DNA of 64,000 nt from Bin5 sp963662575. Lineage in GTDB: Bacteria > Chloroflexota > Anaerolineae > Caldilineales > Caldilineaceae. The DNA lies in assembly GCA_963662575.1 (NCBI GenBank), contig OY759723.1, positions 3,162,001 to 3,226,000 on the forward strand, in the 5' to 3' direction. Both the position numbers and the translations under genes were made by a program. Shown here piece by piece: positions 16,527 to 26,135 of this stretch. Each line of letters begins with the position of its first letter. The stretch's first letter is position 1. The notes beneath the pieces were generated by a model that was not told where the DNA came from, ran no database searches, and was given only the letters and a program-made list of their open reading frames with translations.

Positions 16527-17990
16527 CTAGCTGCTCGCAGGAGTCGGAGTGGGCGTCGAGGTCGGACTCGGCGTCGGCGTTGGGCTGGACGTCGAATCTG
16601 AAGTAGGAGAGGGCGTTGCGGTCGGTGTGTCGGTAGGCTCGGGAGCGTTCACACTCGGCATGAACAGGTGCGAGGGCAGTGAAGACATGGTGAGTAACAT
16701 CGCAGCCGACGCGTCGATGCGCCCATGTCCAAATTTGTCATCCTGACCGGAGTCACCCAGGTCGACCGCGCTCTGCTTTATAATCTCCTCCACCTGTCCA
16801 GGTGACAGACTCGGTGCCGCCGAAAGAACCAGCGCTGCCAACCCTGCAACGTGGGGCGTTGCCAGGCTGGTTCCATATACGGCCCTGTACTCTTCATGCG
16901 TCGGAGGGAAAGGGCTATAAATGCTGACCCCCGGCGCGGCGATGTCTACAAAACTGCCCGCGCTAGAAAACCAGGCATGGTCGTCTTCTCGGTCCGAGGC
17001 TGCGACAGCGATGACCCCGTCATGAGCGGCAGGGTACGTGACCGGATTTCCCTTCTCAAACAGATTGCCAGCCGCTGCAAAGATAAGAACGCCTTCGTTA
17101 ACTGCATAATTGACCGCGCTCTGCATTCCGAATGAAGGACCAAAGCTTATTATGCTGATATTGACGATGTCGGCGCCCTTGTCGGCTACCCAATAGAGGG
17201 CACAAGTTAGATCGCTGCTCACGCCCTGGCCCCCGCTGTCAAGTACTTTCACGGGCATGATGTTGGCATCCCAGGCCAGGCCGGCAATACCTGTATCGTT
17301 GTTGGTAGCAGCCGCAGCGACCCCGGTCACCTGCGTTCCGTGACCGTAGTCATCGTCTACCACAGTGTCATCACCGACGAAGTTGTATCCGTCCAAGATT
17401 CGCGAGGCAAACTCCGGATGGTCCAAATCGATGCCGGAATCTATCACCGCGATGGTCACATTTTTTCCCGTTGAAACCTTCCAGGCGCCTGTGGCCTCGA
17501 TTTTGGCAAGCGCCCACTGTTGGTCGAACAGAGGGTCGTTGGGCGCGTCCGTCTCGTCCAATAAAGAAACTGGATTCGACGCGACTCCACGTATAGAGTC
17601 CCGCCTATAGATGCGCTTGGACTCCGCAACCGTAGTCAACCGATCAGTTGCCGCAAAGATCCGAAAGTCGGGTTCGGCGTACTCGACCGCAGGATCCAGC
17701 ATAAACGTTTCTGCTGCCTCCAACTCGGTCCCGGGCCGGACAGTGTGAACATGGACCGAGCCGCAAGTGATCAAGGCCGGTTTCAGATCGAACTCTTCTG
17801 CCTTGTCGGTCATTGAAATCGCCGAGGCGCCAGGACGAAACTTGATCAGAATGCGTCCGGTTACGTAGGGATCTTTCCGTCCAATCAATTGGGGAGACTG
17901 CGGGACCTCTGAACAGGAAACAAACAGAAGCTGAAGGAGAAAGAGGAAGAGGCAGATGAGAGCTGAATTTCTGCGGAAAGTGGTTACCAT
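16527..17990 (-). CDS. Subtilisin-like (S8) serine protease, lipoprotein with Pro/Thr/Ser stalk
   Basis: A 487-residue predicted lipoprotein. The signal peptide ends in a lipobox-like LLFVSC with lipidated C26. A propeptide-like segment (residues ~40-115) is followed by the S8 peptidase domain (~155-460). The catalytic triad is D184 (AVIDSGID), H217 (GHGTQVTGV) and S375 (GTSLATPHVAG), with oxyanion N309. The C-terminal ~35 residues are a low-complexity Thr/Pro/Ser stalk, as is common in cell-surface proteins of Chloroflexota. The start at 17990 gives a canonical signal peptide; the frame is open for 95 further codons upstream, but these are not signal-like. Probably a surface-anchored scavenging protease. 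Confidence 0.88.
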   Translation of the reverse strand: MVTTFRRNSALICLFLFLLQLLFVSCSEVPQSPQLIGRKDPYVTGRILIKFRPGASAISMTDKAEEFDLKPALITCGSVHVHTVRPGTELEAAETFMLDPAVEYAEPDFRIFAATDRLTTVAESKRIYRRDSIRGVASNPVSLLDETDAPNDPLFDQQWALAKIEATGAWKVSTGKNVTIAVIDSGIDLDHPEFASRILDGYNFVGDDTVVDDDYGHGTQVTGVAAAATNNDTGIAGLAWDANIMPVKVLDSGGQGVSSDLTCALYWVADKGADIVNISIISFGPSFGMQSAVNYAVNEGVLIFAAAGNLFEKGNPVTYPAAHDGVIAVAASDREDDHAWFSSAGSFVDIAAPGVSIYSPFPPTHEEYRAVYGTSLATPHVAGLAALVLSAAPSLSPGQVEEIIKQSAVDLGDSGQDDKFGHGRIDASAAMLLTMSSLPSHLFMPSVNAPEPTDTPTATPSPTSDSTSSPTPTPSPTSTPTPTPASS

Positions 17991-18668
17991 GGAATCGCCG
18001 AAATGACGCGCCAATACATTGACAATCAGACTGTTAGACGATGCGAGCGCTAAGCTCGTGCCTCGGACAAGCTCTGAACGCTCCAGCGATGTTCCACAGG
18101 CCAGACCGATTATATCATATGTTGAAATTGAATCTCCAACACCTTCTGGGCAGGGGCAGGGGTGCGGTCCAAAACTGGTGTACAAATTCCTATCCCCCTG
18201 CTTGTAACGGAGCCATCGCCGCCCACGCAAAGGACGGTAGGGGCAGGCCCTGTGCCTGCCCTCTGCCTCTCCCAAATCCGGTGAACAATTTCAGCCACCG
18301 CCGGCATGAATTCCCTTCCCTACTATTCCCACCCCAAATGTGGACTGCACCCCTGGGCATGAGCACAATCCTTGCCTGACGCCTGCCCCTTGCTCTGCCT
18401 TCAAATGAGCCTTGGGACAGTCGCAATCAAGCCCGCGCAGCCGATTTTCGAAAGCGTTGAGCTTCATTTTGGAAATGCATCTGCTGTCGGTAGGGGACGC
18501 TTGAACGACTATGGCTCTTATCGGAAACGCGCCTCTCCAAACGGAAGCACCCCGCGCCACTTTGACGGGTTCACAAGAGTCGAGTACTATTTTCCTTGGT
18601 TCTCTACCTCTTTTTCGTTGCAACAGAAATACAGACAATACCGACTTCCACATCTAGCGACACCTTAT
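17991..18668. other. Intergenic region with a GGGCAGG palindrome
   Basis: About 680 bp between the divergent S8 protease and D-aminoacylase genes. It contains GGGCAGG (18241-18247), a 7-nt spacer and CCTGCCC (18255-18261), set in a CT/AG-rich stretch that also has a partial direct repeat GGGGCAGGGG near 18149. This resembles a dispersed palindromic unit rather than a gene. Open frames crossing it (including one in frame with the amidohydrolase) lack coding character. No clear promoter is visible. Confidence 0.4.
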
Positions 18669-20306
18669 ATGACTGACAACACTGTTCTAATTCAAAATGC
18701 CCGCATCGTAGATGGCTCAGGCTCGCCTTGGCGATACGGAGACGTCGCCCTGACCGGGGATCGTATCACTGCAATTGCTCCACCAGGCGCCATCCCAACC
18801 GAAAACTGCGCCGAAGTCGTGGATGCCGGCGGCCATGTAGTCTGCCCCGGTTTCATCGACATTCTCAGCCACTCGATCCTGTCGTTGATGGTGGACGGCC
18901 GCAGTGTTTCCAAAATCTCCCAGGGCGTAACGACAGAGGTTATGGGCGAGGGATGGACTCCGGCTCCCTTTGGCGGCAGGATCAACGACGAACTACCCAT
19001 TCATCAGTTTACGCAACTGCTGGATCCGGCATGGGCTGAGCGCATGACCAGTTGGAAGCGCTTTCGAGACTGGCTGGAGGCGATGACCGCACAAGGTGTA
19101 TCACCAAATATTGGATCCTTCCTCGGAGGCGGTACTGTGCGTCAGTATGCCATGGGCATGGATATGCGCGCGCCCACAGCCGACGAAATGGCGGCAATGA
19201 AGCGGGTTATCGCCGACGCCATGGAGGACGGCGCGTTTGGCGTTTCCTTCGCACTAATCTACCCGCCCTCAAGCTACGCCAACACCGACGAAGTAGTGGA
19301 GCTTGCCCGGTCCTTCCGTCCCTTCAATGGCATCTACATAACTCATCTGCGTTCGGAAGCAGACGCCTTTCTGGAAGGGCTGGAGGAGGCACTCTTGATC
19401 GGACGCGAGGCCGACGTCCCGGTCGAGATCTACCATCTGAAAGCAGCCGGGAGCCGCAACTGGCACAAACTCGCCTCTGCAATGGAGCGCATCACCGAAG
19501 CCCGGTCTCAGGGAATCGATGTCACCGCCGACATGTATACATACGCCGCCGCCGGCACCGGCCTGACGTCCGTGCTGCCGCCTTGGGCTGCCGCTGGCGA
19601 CAAGCTCTATGAGAATGTGCGCGACTCGTCCATGCGGGCCAAAATCAAGGAGGCGGCGCTGCATCCAACCGGTGACTGGGAAGCAATGGCAGATTTGGTC
19701 GGTCCACATGGTGTTATGCCGGTTGGCTTTCTGAAACCGGAAAACCAGCAGTATGTGGGAAAACGACTATCGGAGATCGCAGCTGAAATGGGTGTAGACT
19801 GGCCCGACGCGGCGATGGACCTGCTCGCTTCCGAAGGACAGCGCATCAGCACTTTCTATTTCGTAATGAGCGAAGAAAATCTGCGGAGGCAGTTGCAACA
19901 GCCTTGGATCACGATCTCCACCGACGCTGGCGGGATGGACCCGACCTGGGCCGCGCCAACCGGCCCGTACCATCCTCGCGCCTACGGCACCTACAGCCGC
20001 GTACTGGGCAAATATGTGCGCGAAGAAAAGGTCATTCCATTGGAAGACGCCGTGCGAAAGATGTCCTCGGCACTGTGCGACCGGCTCGGTCTGCGAGACA
20101 GGGGCCAGCTGCGCGAGGGCTTCTACGCAGACGTGGTCATTTTCGATCCGGAGACCATTGGGGACAAGGCCACTTTTGCCGAACCCCATCAGCTTTCCGT
20201 CGGCGTGCGCGACGTCTGGGTTAACGGCGAACGGGTCTGGCAGGACGGCGCACATACCGGCGCGACGCCTGGCCGGATCGTCACAGGTACAGGTCGGCGC
20301 GCATAA
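18669..20306 (+). CDS. D-aminoacylase / N-acyl-D-amino-acid deacylase family amidohydrolase
   Basis: A 545-residue amidohydrolase-superfamily protein: small beta-sandwich (residues 1-60 and the C-terminal ~60) around a TIM barrel. Candidate metal ligands are H68, E94 (VMGEGWT), H226 (YITHLRSE), H256 (EIYHLKAAG) and D419 (ISTDAGG). The canonical first-strand HxH of the family is changed: position 66 is Leu (GFIDILSHS), and the Asp usually following the second His is absent. E94 occupies the place of the Cys found in well-studied D-aminoacylases. The start ATG at 18669 begins the conserved domain; an open frame extends 99 codons upstream without homologous character. It likely hydrolyses an N-acyl-D-amino acid or a related amide. 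Confidence 0.8.
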   Translation: MTDNTVLIQNARIVDGSGSPWRYGDVALTGDRITAIAPPGAIPTENCAEVVDAGGHVVCPGFIDILSHSILSLMVDGRSVSKISQGVTTEVMGEGWTPAPFGGRINDELPIHQFTQLLDPAWAERMTSWKRFRDWLEAMTAQGVSPNIGSFLGGGTVRQYAMGMDMRAPTADEMAAMKRVIADAMEDGAFGVSFALIYPPSSYANTDEVVELARSFRPFNGIYITHLRSEADAFLEGLEEALLIGREADVPVEIYHLKAAGSRNWHKLASAMERITEARSQGIDVTADMYTYAAAGTGLTSVLPPWAAAGDKLYENVRDSSMRAKIKEAALHPTGDWEAMADLVGPHGVMPVGFLKPENQQYVGKRLSEIAAEMGVDWPDAAMDLLASEGQRISTFYFVMSEENLRRQLQQPWITISTDAGGMDPTWAAPTGPYHPRAYGTYSRVLGKYVREEKVIPLEDAVRKMSSALCDRLGLRDRGQLREGFYADVVIFDPETIGDKATFAEPHQLSVGVRDVWVNGERVWQDGAHTGATPGRIVTGTGRRA

Positions 20307-20371
20307 CTGCGGCTACCGGCGACATTTGCTTTCTGATATCAACTTTCATCGGTACCTGAGCTACTTGACTC

Positions 20372-21361
20372 ATGTCTATTTCTTACACTATCGAGAGCTA
20401 TCTGGAGGCTGCGGATACGGGCACGATCCACACTCGTCGCACCTACCGTACGGCGATGAACCTCTTTCAAGAGTACCTGAAGGAGAAAGAGATCCCGCCG
20501 GACGCCAAGGAACTGGAAGACTTGGACGTAGACCGAATCCTAGCTTTCGGGACCTGGTTGTTGGAGGAGGTCAGTATCGGCCAGCGCACTTTGTACACCT
20601 ATCTGTCTGCAGTGGTGGGCTGGGTTAGCTACTTGCAAGTGCGGGGCTGGTTGCCCTTCAACACCCAAGAGTTGGCTCGTCTGCGGGACGGGATTAAGCG
20701 AATTCGCCGGAATCAACGCCCACCGGAGTTGATACCTCATCCGCCGCGCCCGGAGGAGATGGAGTTGCTGGTCACTGCCGCGCACGAGACAGTCCCGCGC
20801 CGCCCTGGCGATCAGCGCGAACGGCTTGCCAAACTGCGGGACATCGCAATCGTGGAAGCGCTGCGTTGTTCAGGTCTGCGGGTGGGTGAACTGGTATCCA
20901 TTACACGTATGCAGTTGGAAGACCAGGATCGGGGGGTATGGATCGTTGGCAAAGGAAGCAAAGTTCGCCGCGTCTACTTCGATGAACGGGCCTGGGAGGC
21001 GATTCACTATTATCTGCAGGCCAGACAGCCGATCGACGGCGCCACCGGTCGCCGATTGTCCGACCTGCCAGTTTTTGCCCGCCATGACAGAAAGGCTGGC
21101 TCGAAAGTGTTGCCTCTGTCTACGCAGACGGTCCAGAATACGATTCGCCGACTGGCCGAGCGGGCCGGGCTTGGAGCAAAAGGCATCACTCCCCACGCCC
21201 TACGACACTACTTCGCGACTCGCATCTACCAGACCACCCACGACCTGGCCGTCACCCAGACGGCGTTGGGACACGCAAGTCCCAACACGACCCGCATTTA
21301 CGCCAAGCTGGAAGATAACGCGGTCCGGAACGCGCATCGGGACGCCTTTGAGCCGAAGTGA
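20372..21361 (+). CDS. Tyrosine recombinase / phage-type integrase (XerC/D-like)
   Basis: A 329-residue site-specific recombinase. An N-terminal SAM-like core-binding domain (~residues 5-110) is followed by the catalytic domain with all conserved residues: R170 (SGLRVGEL), K197 (GKGSKVRR), H275 and R278 (TPHALRHYFAT), H301 (LGHAS) and the nucleophile Y310 (TRIYAKL). It is therefore probably active. Length fits Xer-type proteins, but no dif/att site, excisionase or phage gene is visible nearby, so it may be a chromosomal recombinase or the relic of an integrated element. Confidence 0.88.
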   Translation: MSISYTIESYLEAADTGTIHTRRTYRTAMNLFQEYLKEKEIPPDAKELEDLDVDRILAFGTWLLEEVSIGQRTLYTYLSAVVGWVSYLQVRGWLPFNTQELARLRDGIKRIRRNQRPPELIPHPPRPEEMELLVTAAHETVPRRPGDQRERLAKLRDIAIVEALRCSGLRVGELVSITRMQLEDQDRGVWIVGKGSKVRRVYFDERAWEAIHYYLQARQPIDGATGRRLSDLPVFARHDRKAGSKVLPLSTQTVQNTIRRLAERAGLGAKGITPHALRHYFATRIYQTTHDLAVTQTALGHASPNTTRIYAKLEDNAVRNAHRDAFEPK

Positions 21362-21398
21362 GCATTGGAGCGCGGCTCTCGGCAAACGGCCCGCAGCC

Positions 21399-22169
21399 TT
21401 ACTCTCCCCAGCTGTCAGTTTGCTGGCGTGACATGAGCAACCAATAGGGGACAAACCCGTAATACCAGGCGAGTAACAGGGCCATGCGCAGGCCGTGGAT
21501 GCCGTCGCGCCAACCCTGCAATTCGACTAGGCGGCGCCGAAACTCGCGTAGAGGCTGGAGGACAAGGTTGTGCGGCAGTGGTCGAATCCCCTGCTCCGCG
21601 AGGATTCTGGCCTCGTAGCGTGCGTAAATTCGCTGCTTGTGGTGAAACTGCTGCCAGTCTCCGTAATTGTAGTGCAGCAGGGGCTCGTTAAGTCTGCCCT
21701 CCTCACCCTCCAGGATGACGATTTCGTGGACTTCGCGGCGCAGGTCGTAGCGGGCGGCCAGCCGCCTCAGAAGGCGCAACTGATAGTCAGGCGTAAAGCC
21801 CCCACCCTGCATCTCATGGCCAACGATAAAGTTGCGGCGTGGGATCCAGAAGCCAGCACAGCTGGTGTCCTGGCTTGCGCGCAAGACCTCCTCCGCTAGC
21901 GCGGGTGTAGCCCGTTCGTCGGCGTCAACAAAGAGAATCCATTCACTGTCAATGCTGTCGAGAGCTGCCTGCCGTTGCCTGCCGTAGTCGTCGAATGGTC
22001 GGACGACCACACACGCGCCGGCCTCCCGCGCAATGCCGCGGGTATCATCCTGGCTGCAGGAGTCCCACACCACCACCGCGTCCGTCCAGTCCTTCAGCGC
22101 GGCGATGCATTCACCGATGTGTTCGGCTTCATTCTTTGTGAGGATGACTGCAGTCAGGCGCAATGGCAT
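21399..22169 (-). CDS. Family 2 glycosyltransferase (WaaE/KdtX-like)
   Basis: A ~256-residue GT-A fold glycosyltransferase. The N-terminal LTAVILTKNEAEHIGEC segment, the DSCSQDDT nucleotide-sugar region and the metal-binding FVDADER motif (residues ~85-91 from the upstream GTG) are those of GT2 enzymes of the lipopolysaccharide core / WaaE type. A C-terminal amphipathic helix and hydrophobic segment (LRMALLLAWYYGFVPYWLL) suggest membrane association. ATG at 22169 is preferred over a GTG four codons upstream. The next gene upstream on this strand is a second GT2, indicating a cell-envelope glycan pair. Donor and acceptor are unknown. Confidence 0.85.
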   Translation of the reverse strand: MPLRLTAVILTKNEAEHIGECIAALKDWTDAVVVWDSCSQDDTRGIAREAGACVVVRPFDDYGRQRQAALDSIDSEWILFVDADERATPALAEEVLRASQDTSCAGFWIPRRNFIVGHEMQGGGFTPDYQLRLLRRLAARYDLRREVHEIVILEGEEGRLNEPLLHYNYGDWQQFHHKQRIYARYEARILAEQGIRPLPHNLVLQPLREFRRRLVELQGWRDGIHGLRMALLLAWYYGFVPYWLLMSRQQTDSWGE

Positions 22170-22241
22170 TGCCGGAACCACCGTTGACGTGTGGCAAACA
22201 CAACTGGATGTGTGCTCGCTTTCCTACCGAGCCGCCTTCGG

Positions 22242-23246
22242 CTATCCACCGTAGTCCATAACCTTGGCGTAGGCGTCAAGCTGTTCCTTCAGCCGATCGC
22301 CGGACTGGCGGCCCTGGGCAAAGCGTCGTCTGGCGATCACCTCGTTCCAGGCCAGCCCGAGGCGCACGAGCAGACGCAGGTACAAACTGAAGCGCCTTGA
22401 ATAGAGGTGGGTATGCAGGCCAAAAAAGCGGAAGCGGCTGGCCCAAAGCCGCTCAAATGACTGCCAGCGAACCTGGCGGCTGCTGCGGCCCTCATAGTGA
22501 ATTATCTGCGCGGTGGGTACCGCATATGTCGGCATGCCAGCCTCCCGCATGCGCAGGCACCAGTCCATTTCCTCGCAGTACATGAAGTAGCCTTCGTCCA
22601 GCAGTCCGGCCGCTCTGATACCGTCGCCGCGCGCCATCAACGCAGCACCAAGCACGAAGTCGACCGCAATTGGCATGACGCCAAGCCACTGGCTGCGGGG
22701 ATAGCGTCCGTTAATTCGGCTCTGCAGCAGTCGATCGAGCAGACGACTTAAGCCGGGCAGCTCCGCCAGCGGGTATAGGTCGAGAGCGACCTGAGCCAGA
22801 TCCGGAAAGGCGAAACCGGCATGCTGTAGGCTGCCGTCTTCGTAGTGGAGACGGGGACCACATGCGCCCGCCGTCGGATTGTCCCGCATAAACGCGGCCA
22901 TCTTTGCCAACGCGTCATCCACAACCTCTGTGTCCGGATTGAGGAGAAGCACGAGATCAGGTGTAGTGGCCGGGCGCTCCTTACCTGTCGCGCCGAATCC
23001 CAACTCTCTTAGCGCCAAATTATTGGCGCGCGTAAATCCAAGGTTATCAGTCGAGGCAATTAGATGTGCTTGAGGGAACTCGTCTGCTACCATCTGCGCG
23101 CTGTCGTCGTGACTAGCGTTGTCGACGACAGAGACATTCACGGCCAACCAGTCTTCACTCTGCCGGGCAGAGGCATAGACGCTTTGCAAGCAGCGGCGCA
23201 GAAGATCGCGCACGTTGTAGGAGACGACAATAACTTCTAAGCGCAT
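22242..23246 (-). CDS. Family 2 glycosyltransferase (rhamnosyltransferase-like)
   Basis: A 334-residue GT2 enzyme beginning MRLEVIVVSYNVRDLLRRCL. Characteristic motifs are VVDNASHDDS, NLGFTRANNLAL and LLLNPDTEV (the Asp-x-Asp-equivalent metal motif), with YFMYCEEMDWCLRMREAG as the acceptor/catalytic segment. This arrangement is typical of RfbN/WbbL-type rhamnosyltransferases. The C-terminal ~60 residues are basic and amphipathic. It lies 60-70 bp upstream of the other GT2 gene and is likely cotranscribed. A role in cell-surface polysaccharide or glycolipid assembly is likely. Confidence 0.87.
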   Translation of the reverse strand: MRLEVIVVSYNVRDLLRRCLQSVYASARQSEDWLAVNVSVVDNASHDDSAQMVADEFPQAHLIASTDNLGFTRANNLALRELGFGATGKERPATTPDLVLLLNPDTEVVDDALAKMAAFMRDNPTAGACGPRLHYEDGSLQHAGFAFPDLAQVALDLYPLAELPGLSRLLDRLLQSRINGRYPRSQWLGVMPIAVDFVLGAALMARGDGIRAAGLLDEGYFMYCEEMDWCLRMREAGMPTYAVPTAQIIHYEGRSSRQVRWQSFERLWASRFRFFGLHTHLYSRRFSLYLRLLVRLGLAWNEVIARRRFAQGRQSGDRLKEQLDAYAKVMDYGG

Positions 23247-23302
23247 TGGTTCAAGAGATGAGTGAATGGCACCTAATGAAAAGCATTAGGACGCAACTGC
23301 TA

Positions 23303-24622
23303 TCATTCTGCGCCGACATTGACTGTGATGCGGTCGATCAAATCGTTGTGATGTCCGTATGCCTCGTGAATCAACCCGCCCCACCAGAGTACGTTGGTAC
23401 CTGGAGGAGGTCCATCAAAGCGAATGCAGCCGTCAACCAGGCCGGCCTCACCTGGCATCAAGTACCACGCCGCCCCTTCCTCAAATTCAAGCCATTCCAG
23501 GTCCTCTTGTCGCCCTATCGCCCATCTGAACGGGAAGTTAAGGCCGGCCGTGCTGAAGTTGATGCCGAATCGAAACACACCTGGCTGCTCGAACCAGTAT
23601 TTGTCGCGATTCTCTCGCAAGGCCGCTACATAGTTGTAGTTCTGATAGGAGAGGTCTTCGGCGAAGAGGTACTCTTGACCTGGCCAGGGGCCATTTGTGC
23701 GGATTGGGACTTCGCCTTCATTCTTCACGATTGCAGAGAAACATAGCTTCTGGCCCAGGGGCACGCTCACCACCCGATTTGTCTCCCGGACCCATTCGAT
23801 TTCTCCCTGCACAACGTCGGCGCGCGGCCTGCCCCCCATCTCTATTGTCAGAGCACGGGTCACTCGCACACGATTACCGGCAAGGTCGTTGGCCTCACCG
23901 ACGACCAGGTACTCGCCGTCGGGCGGCGGCTCCGCGTTAAGGTCGACGCCGCCGAAATACTTGTAGGTGTGGTTGCCTGGTTCTTCAGGTTCAATTGTAT
24001 TTGCGCCTTCGGCGATATGCACCTTGACTCCAGGTCTCTCAGGGTCAAGAAGATAAACCTGAATGTTGTGGACCTCTTTCGACAGGTTGTAGGAAATGCT
24101 CACCCAGTCGTCCCGCATACCGTCCAGATTGGGGCGAAAGACTGTGGGCACGGCGGCAAAACTTTCCAGTCGTGGTAATTCAGTGTCACCGTTCTCCAGG
24201 GTAATTGTGCCTTCAACAATTTCCGTGTTGGCGTTATCGTCGGTGGCTTGCACTACCCAGTTATATTGTCCGTCCGCCAACACCCTGCTGAGGATTTCGT
24301 TAGTGCCTCCTTCGATCTCCTCGACCTCCGGCTCGTCCATCACGCCGCCCCACTGCACTCTATAGCTACCTGGAGAGCGGCGGCGGTCCTTGCGAAAGTA
24401 GAATCGATCGCCTTCGTTGTTCTCGAAAAAGATACTTACATAGGCGGAGCGGCTTAGATAGTAGCGGATCTCGGTGACATCGGTATCGCCGTCGGCGTTG
24501 GGAGATATCTGATCGGGTGCAACTGTTACGTCGCGTAGAAGCGGCCCGAAGTTCAGGTTCAGCCGGCCGCACCCGGACAGAATCAGAGCCAAAAGTGTGA
24601 TGTATAGTGCGTTCTTGATCAT
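23303..24622 (-). CDS. Predicted lipoprotein with FlgD-Ig-like beta domains
   Basis: A ~439-residue predicted lipoprotein. The signal (MIKNALYITLLALILSGC) ends in a good lipobox. Residues ~32-60 (APDQISPNADGDTDVTEIRYYL) and ~160-190 (PTVFRPNLDGMRDDWVSISYNL) are two copies of the FlgD/CHU_C-type opening, in which a SPNxDG motif starts an Ig-like beta-sandwich. The C-terminal ~180 residues are Trp- and Gly-rich and unrecognised. It probably sits on the cell surface with a binding or structural role. ATG at 24622 gives the best signal peptide; ATG at 24631 is also possible. A 7-bp hairpin (CCTAATG/CATTAGG, 23272-23290) lies just after the stop. Confidence 0.7.
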   Translation of the reverse strand: MIKNALYITLLALILSGCGRLNLNFGPLLRDVTVAPDQISPNADGDTDVTEIRYYLSRSAYVSIFFENNEGDRFYFRKDRRRSPGSYRVQWGGVMDEPEVEEIEGGTNEILSRVLADGQYNWVVQATDDNANTEIVEGTITLENGDTELPRLESFAAVPTVFRPNLDGMRDDWVSISYNLSKEVHNIQVYLLDPERPGVKVHIAEGANTIEPEEPGNHTYKYFGGVDLNAEPPPDGEYLVVGEANDLAGNRVRVTRALTIEMGGRPRADVVQGEIEWVRETNRVVSVPLGQKLCFSAIVKNEGEVPIRTNGPWPGQEYLFAEDLSYQNYNYVAALRENRDKYWFEQPGVFRFGINFSTAGLNFPFRWAIGRQEDLEWLEFEEGAAWYLMPGEAGLVDGCIRFDGPPPGTNVLWWGGLIHEAYGHHNDLIDRITVNVGAE

Positions 24623-24654
24623 TGCATACATAGACAAACGGCCAATGCGCCGGT

Positions 24655-25932
24655 TCAGGCAAGCACTTCCAACACTTTGGTCACGCCGTCAATCGTCTCC
24701 TCCACATCCGCATTGCTCATGGCCGGGCTGACATGTAACGTAACCGCCCGGCCCAGCAGATCGAGCGAACGCGGGCACATATCCGGCGAATAGGCCAGTT
24801 CCCTCTTGGCCCAGCGCCAAGGACCCCCGCCGTCCGTCCAGGCGCGCTGCGACAGCACCGGAAACCAGTGAGCATACACGTGGAAATCGCGCTGCTCTGG
24901 CCGGTAAAGGACACCGGCGGAAATGTTCTCCGCGTTCAGACCCTGCGCGACCGCCTGGGCCTTCGCAGGTGTCTCAAGGAACATGGCGAGTGATATGGCG
25001 CTATCGCCATCAGGGTCCGGTATCTCACGAAAAGTAACACCCTTGCCTGCTGCGGTCACTGAGATGCCGGCCATAAGCATCTCCTTCCTGGCCCGCGCGG
25101 CGGCTACGATGCCCTGCAACCTTCCCAACTGCACCAGTCCGATGGCCGCAGGAATCTCCGCCATCCTGAAGTTCGCTCCCCAAAGCACCTCTTCTTCAGG
25201 TAGCTCCAACCGACCCGCGGCGTCCACGTCGTGGAACATGAATGCTCGTTTCCAAACCTGACGGTCGCTGGTCGTGACCATGCCGCCTTCGCCGGTTGTG
25301 ATTATCTTGCTGAACTGCAAGCTGAAACAGCCGACGTCGCCAATAGAGCCGAGCCTGCGGCCCTGGAAGCTTGCCCCATTGCCCTGGGCGCAGTCTTCGA
25401 TTATGCGCAACCCGTGACGGCCGGCGATGTCCTGAATGGCATCCATCCGTGCCGGCGCGCCTCGCATGTGAACCGGCATGATCGCCTTTGTGTGCGGGCT
25501 GATCTTGCGCTCGACATCGTCAGGGTCGAGTGTCAGCGACTCGTCTATCTCGGCAATGATGGGTATGCCGCCGACCGCCATTACTGCAGTGGCCGATGCC
25601 ATCCACGTGAAGGCAGGCACGATTACCTCATCGCCAGGGCCGATGCCGATGCCCTGCAGACCGCATATCAGTGCCGCCGTGCCCGACGTGACCGCCAAAG
25701 CATGGGCCGAACCGACCGACTGTGCAAACTCCTTTTCCAACTGATCTGCATGCGATTCGCCTTCCTTTTTGCTGAAAAAGCGGAATAGCTGTTTGGCGCG
25801 CAGCACATCGAGTACGGCCTGCTCCTCAGCCTGGTCGAGGGCTTGTCCGCCGGCTGCCATGTATGGCTCCATCCGCTCACGAGCAGGCGTTCCCCCGTGT
25901 ATCGCAAGCAATGGAGCGCTAGATGTTGACAT
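24655..25932 (-). CDS. DegT/DnrJ/EryC1/StrS family aminotransferase
   Basis: A 425-residue PLP enzyme of the sugar aminotransferase family. Visible features are TSGTAALICGL (phosphate binding), D180 in IIEDCAQGNGA (pyridine-nitrogen contact), and the PLP lysine K209 in FSLQFSKIITTGEGGM. Members transaminate keto-sugars such as dTDP-4-keto sugars or scyllo-inosose. The start at 25932 is well supported by GGAGG seven bases upstream. It is divergent from a Gfo/Idh/MocA dehydrogenase, the typical partner producing the keto-sugar or inosose, so the two could act together. The two genes share a ~200-bp promoter region. Confidence 0.88.
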   Translation of the reverse strand: MSTSSAPLLAIHGGTPARERMEPYMAAGGQALDQAEEQAVLDVLRAKQLFRFFSKKEGESHADQLEKEFAQSVGSAHALAVTSGTAALICGLQGIGIGPGDEVIVPAFTWMASATAVMAVGGIPIIAEIDESLTLDPDDVERKISPHTKAIMPVHMRGAPARMDAIQDIAGRHGLRIIEDCAQGNGASFQGRRLGSIGDVGCFSLQFSKIITTGEGGMVTTSDRQVWKRAFMFHDVDAAGRLELPEEEVLWGANFRMAEIPAAIGLVQLGRLQGIVAAARARKEMLMAGISVTAAGKGVTFREIPDPDGDSAISLAMFLETPAKAQAVAQGLNAENISAGVLYRPEQRDFHVYAHWFPVLSQRAWTDGGGPWRWAKRELAYSPDMCPRSLDLLGRAVTLHVSPAMSNADVEETIDGVTKVLEVLA

Positions 25933-26060
25933 TCGTATTCCTCCAGTATGGCACACGAAGCGCGGCAAGAATGTTCACGGAACCCAAGAGGTCGAACTCT
26001 TGTTTCGCTTTCGTCTGTGGCTTCCCTCAACTGCGACAAGTATAACATAGCGCCAAACTG

Positions 26061-26089
26061 TTGACAGTCTGAAAGAGTCGTGTTTAACT
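26061..26089 (+). promoter_or_regulatory. Candidate promoter of the Gfo/Idh/MocA gene at 26136
   Basis: A perfect TTGACA (26061-26066) is followed 17 bp later by TTAACT (26084-26089), a weak -10. Its distance to the start codon (47 bp) is suitable. Support is moderate because only the -35 is close to consensus. Confidence 0.35.
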
Positions 26090-26135
26090 TCCCCAACCGT
26101 AACGACTGTACACGCAAAATATTGGAGTTGAAAAT

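Noticed and set aside
20372..21361. A prophage or integrative element marked by the tyrosine recombinase
   Set aside because: No phage, conjugation or excision genes, no tRNA target and no flanking direct repeats were seen; the recombinase may simply be chromosomal.
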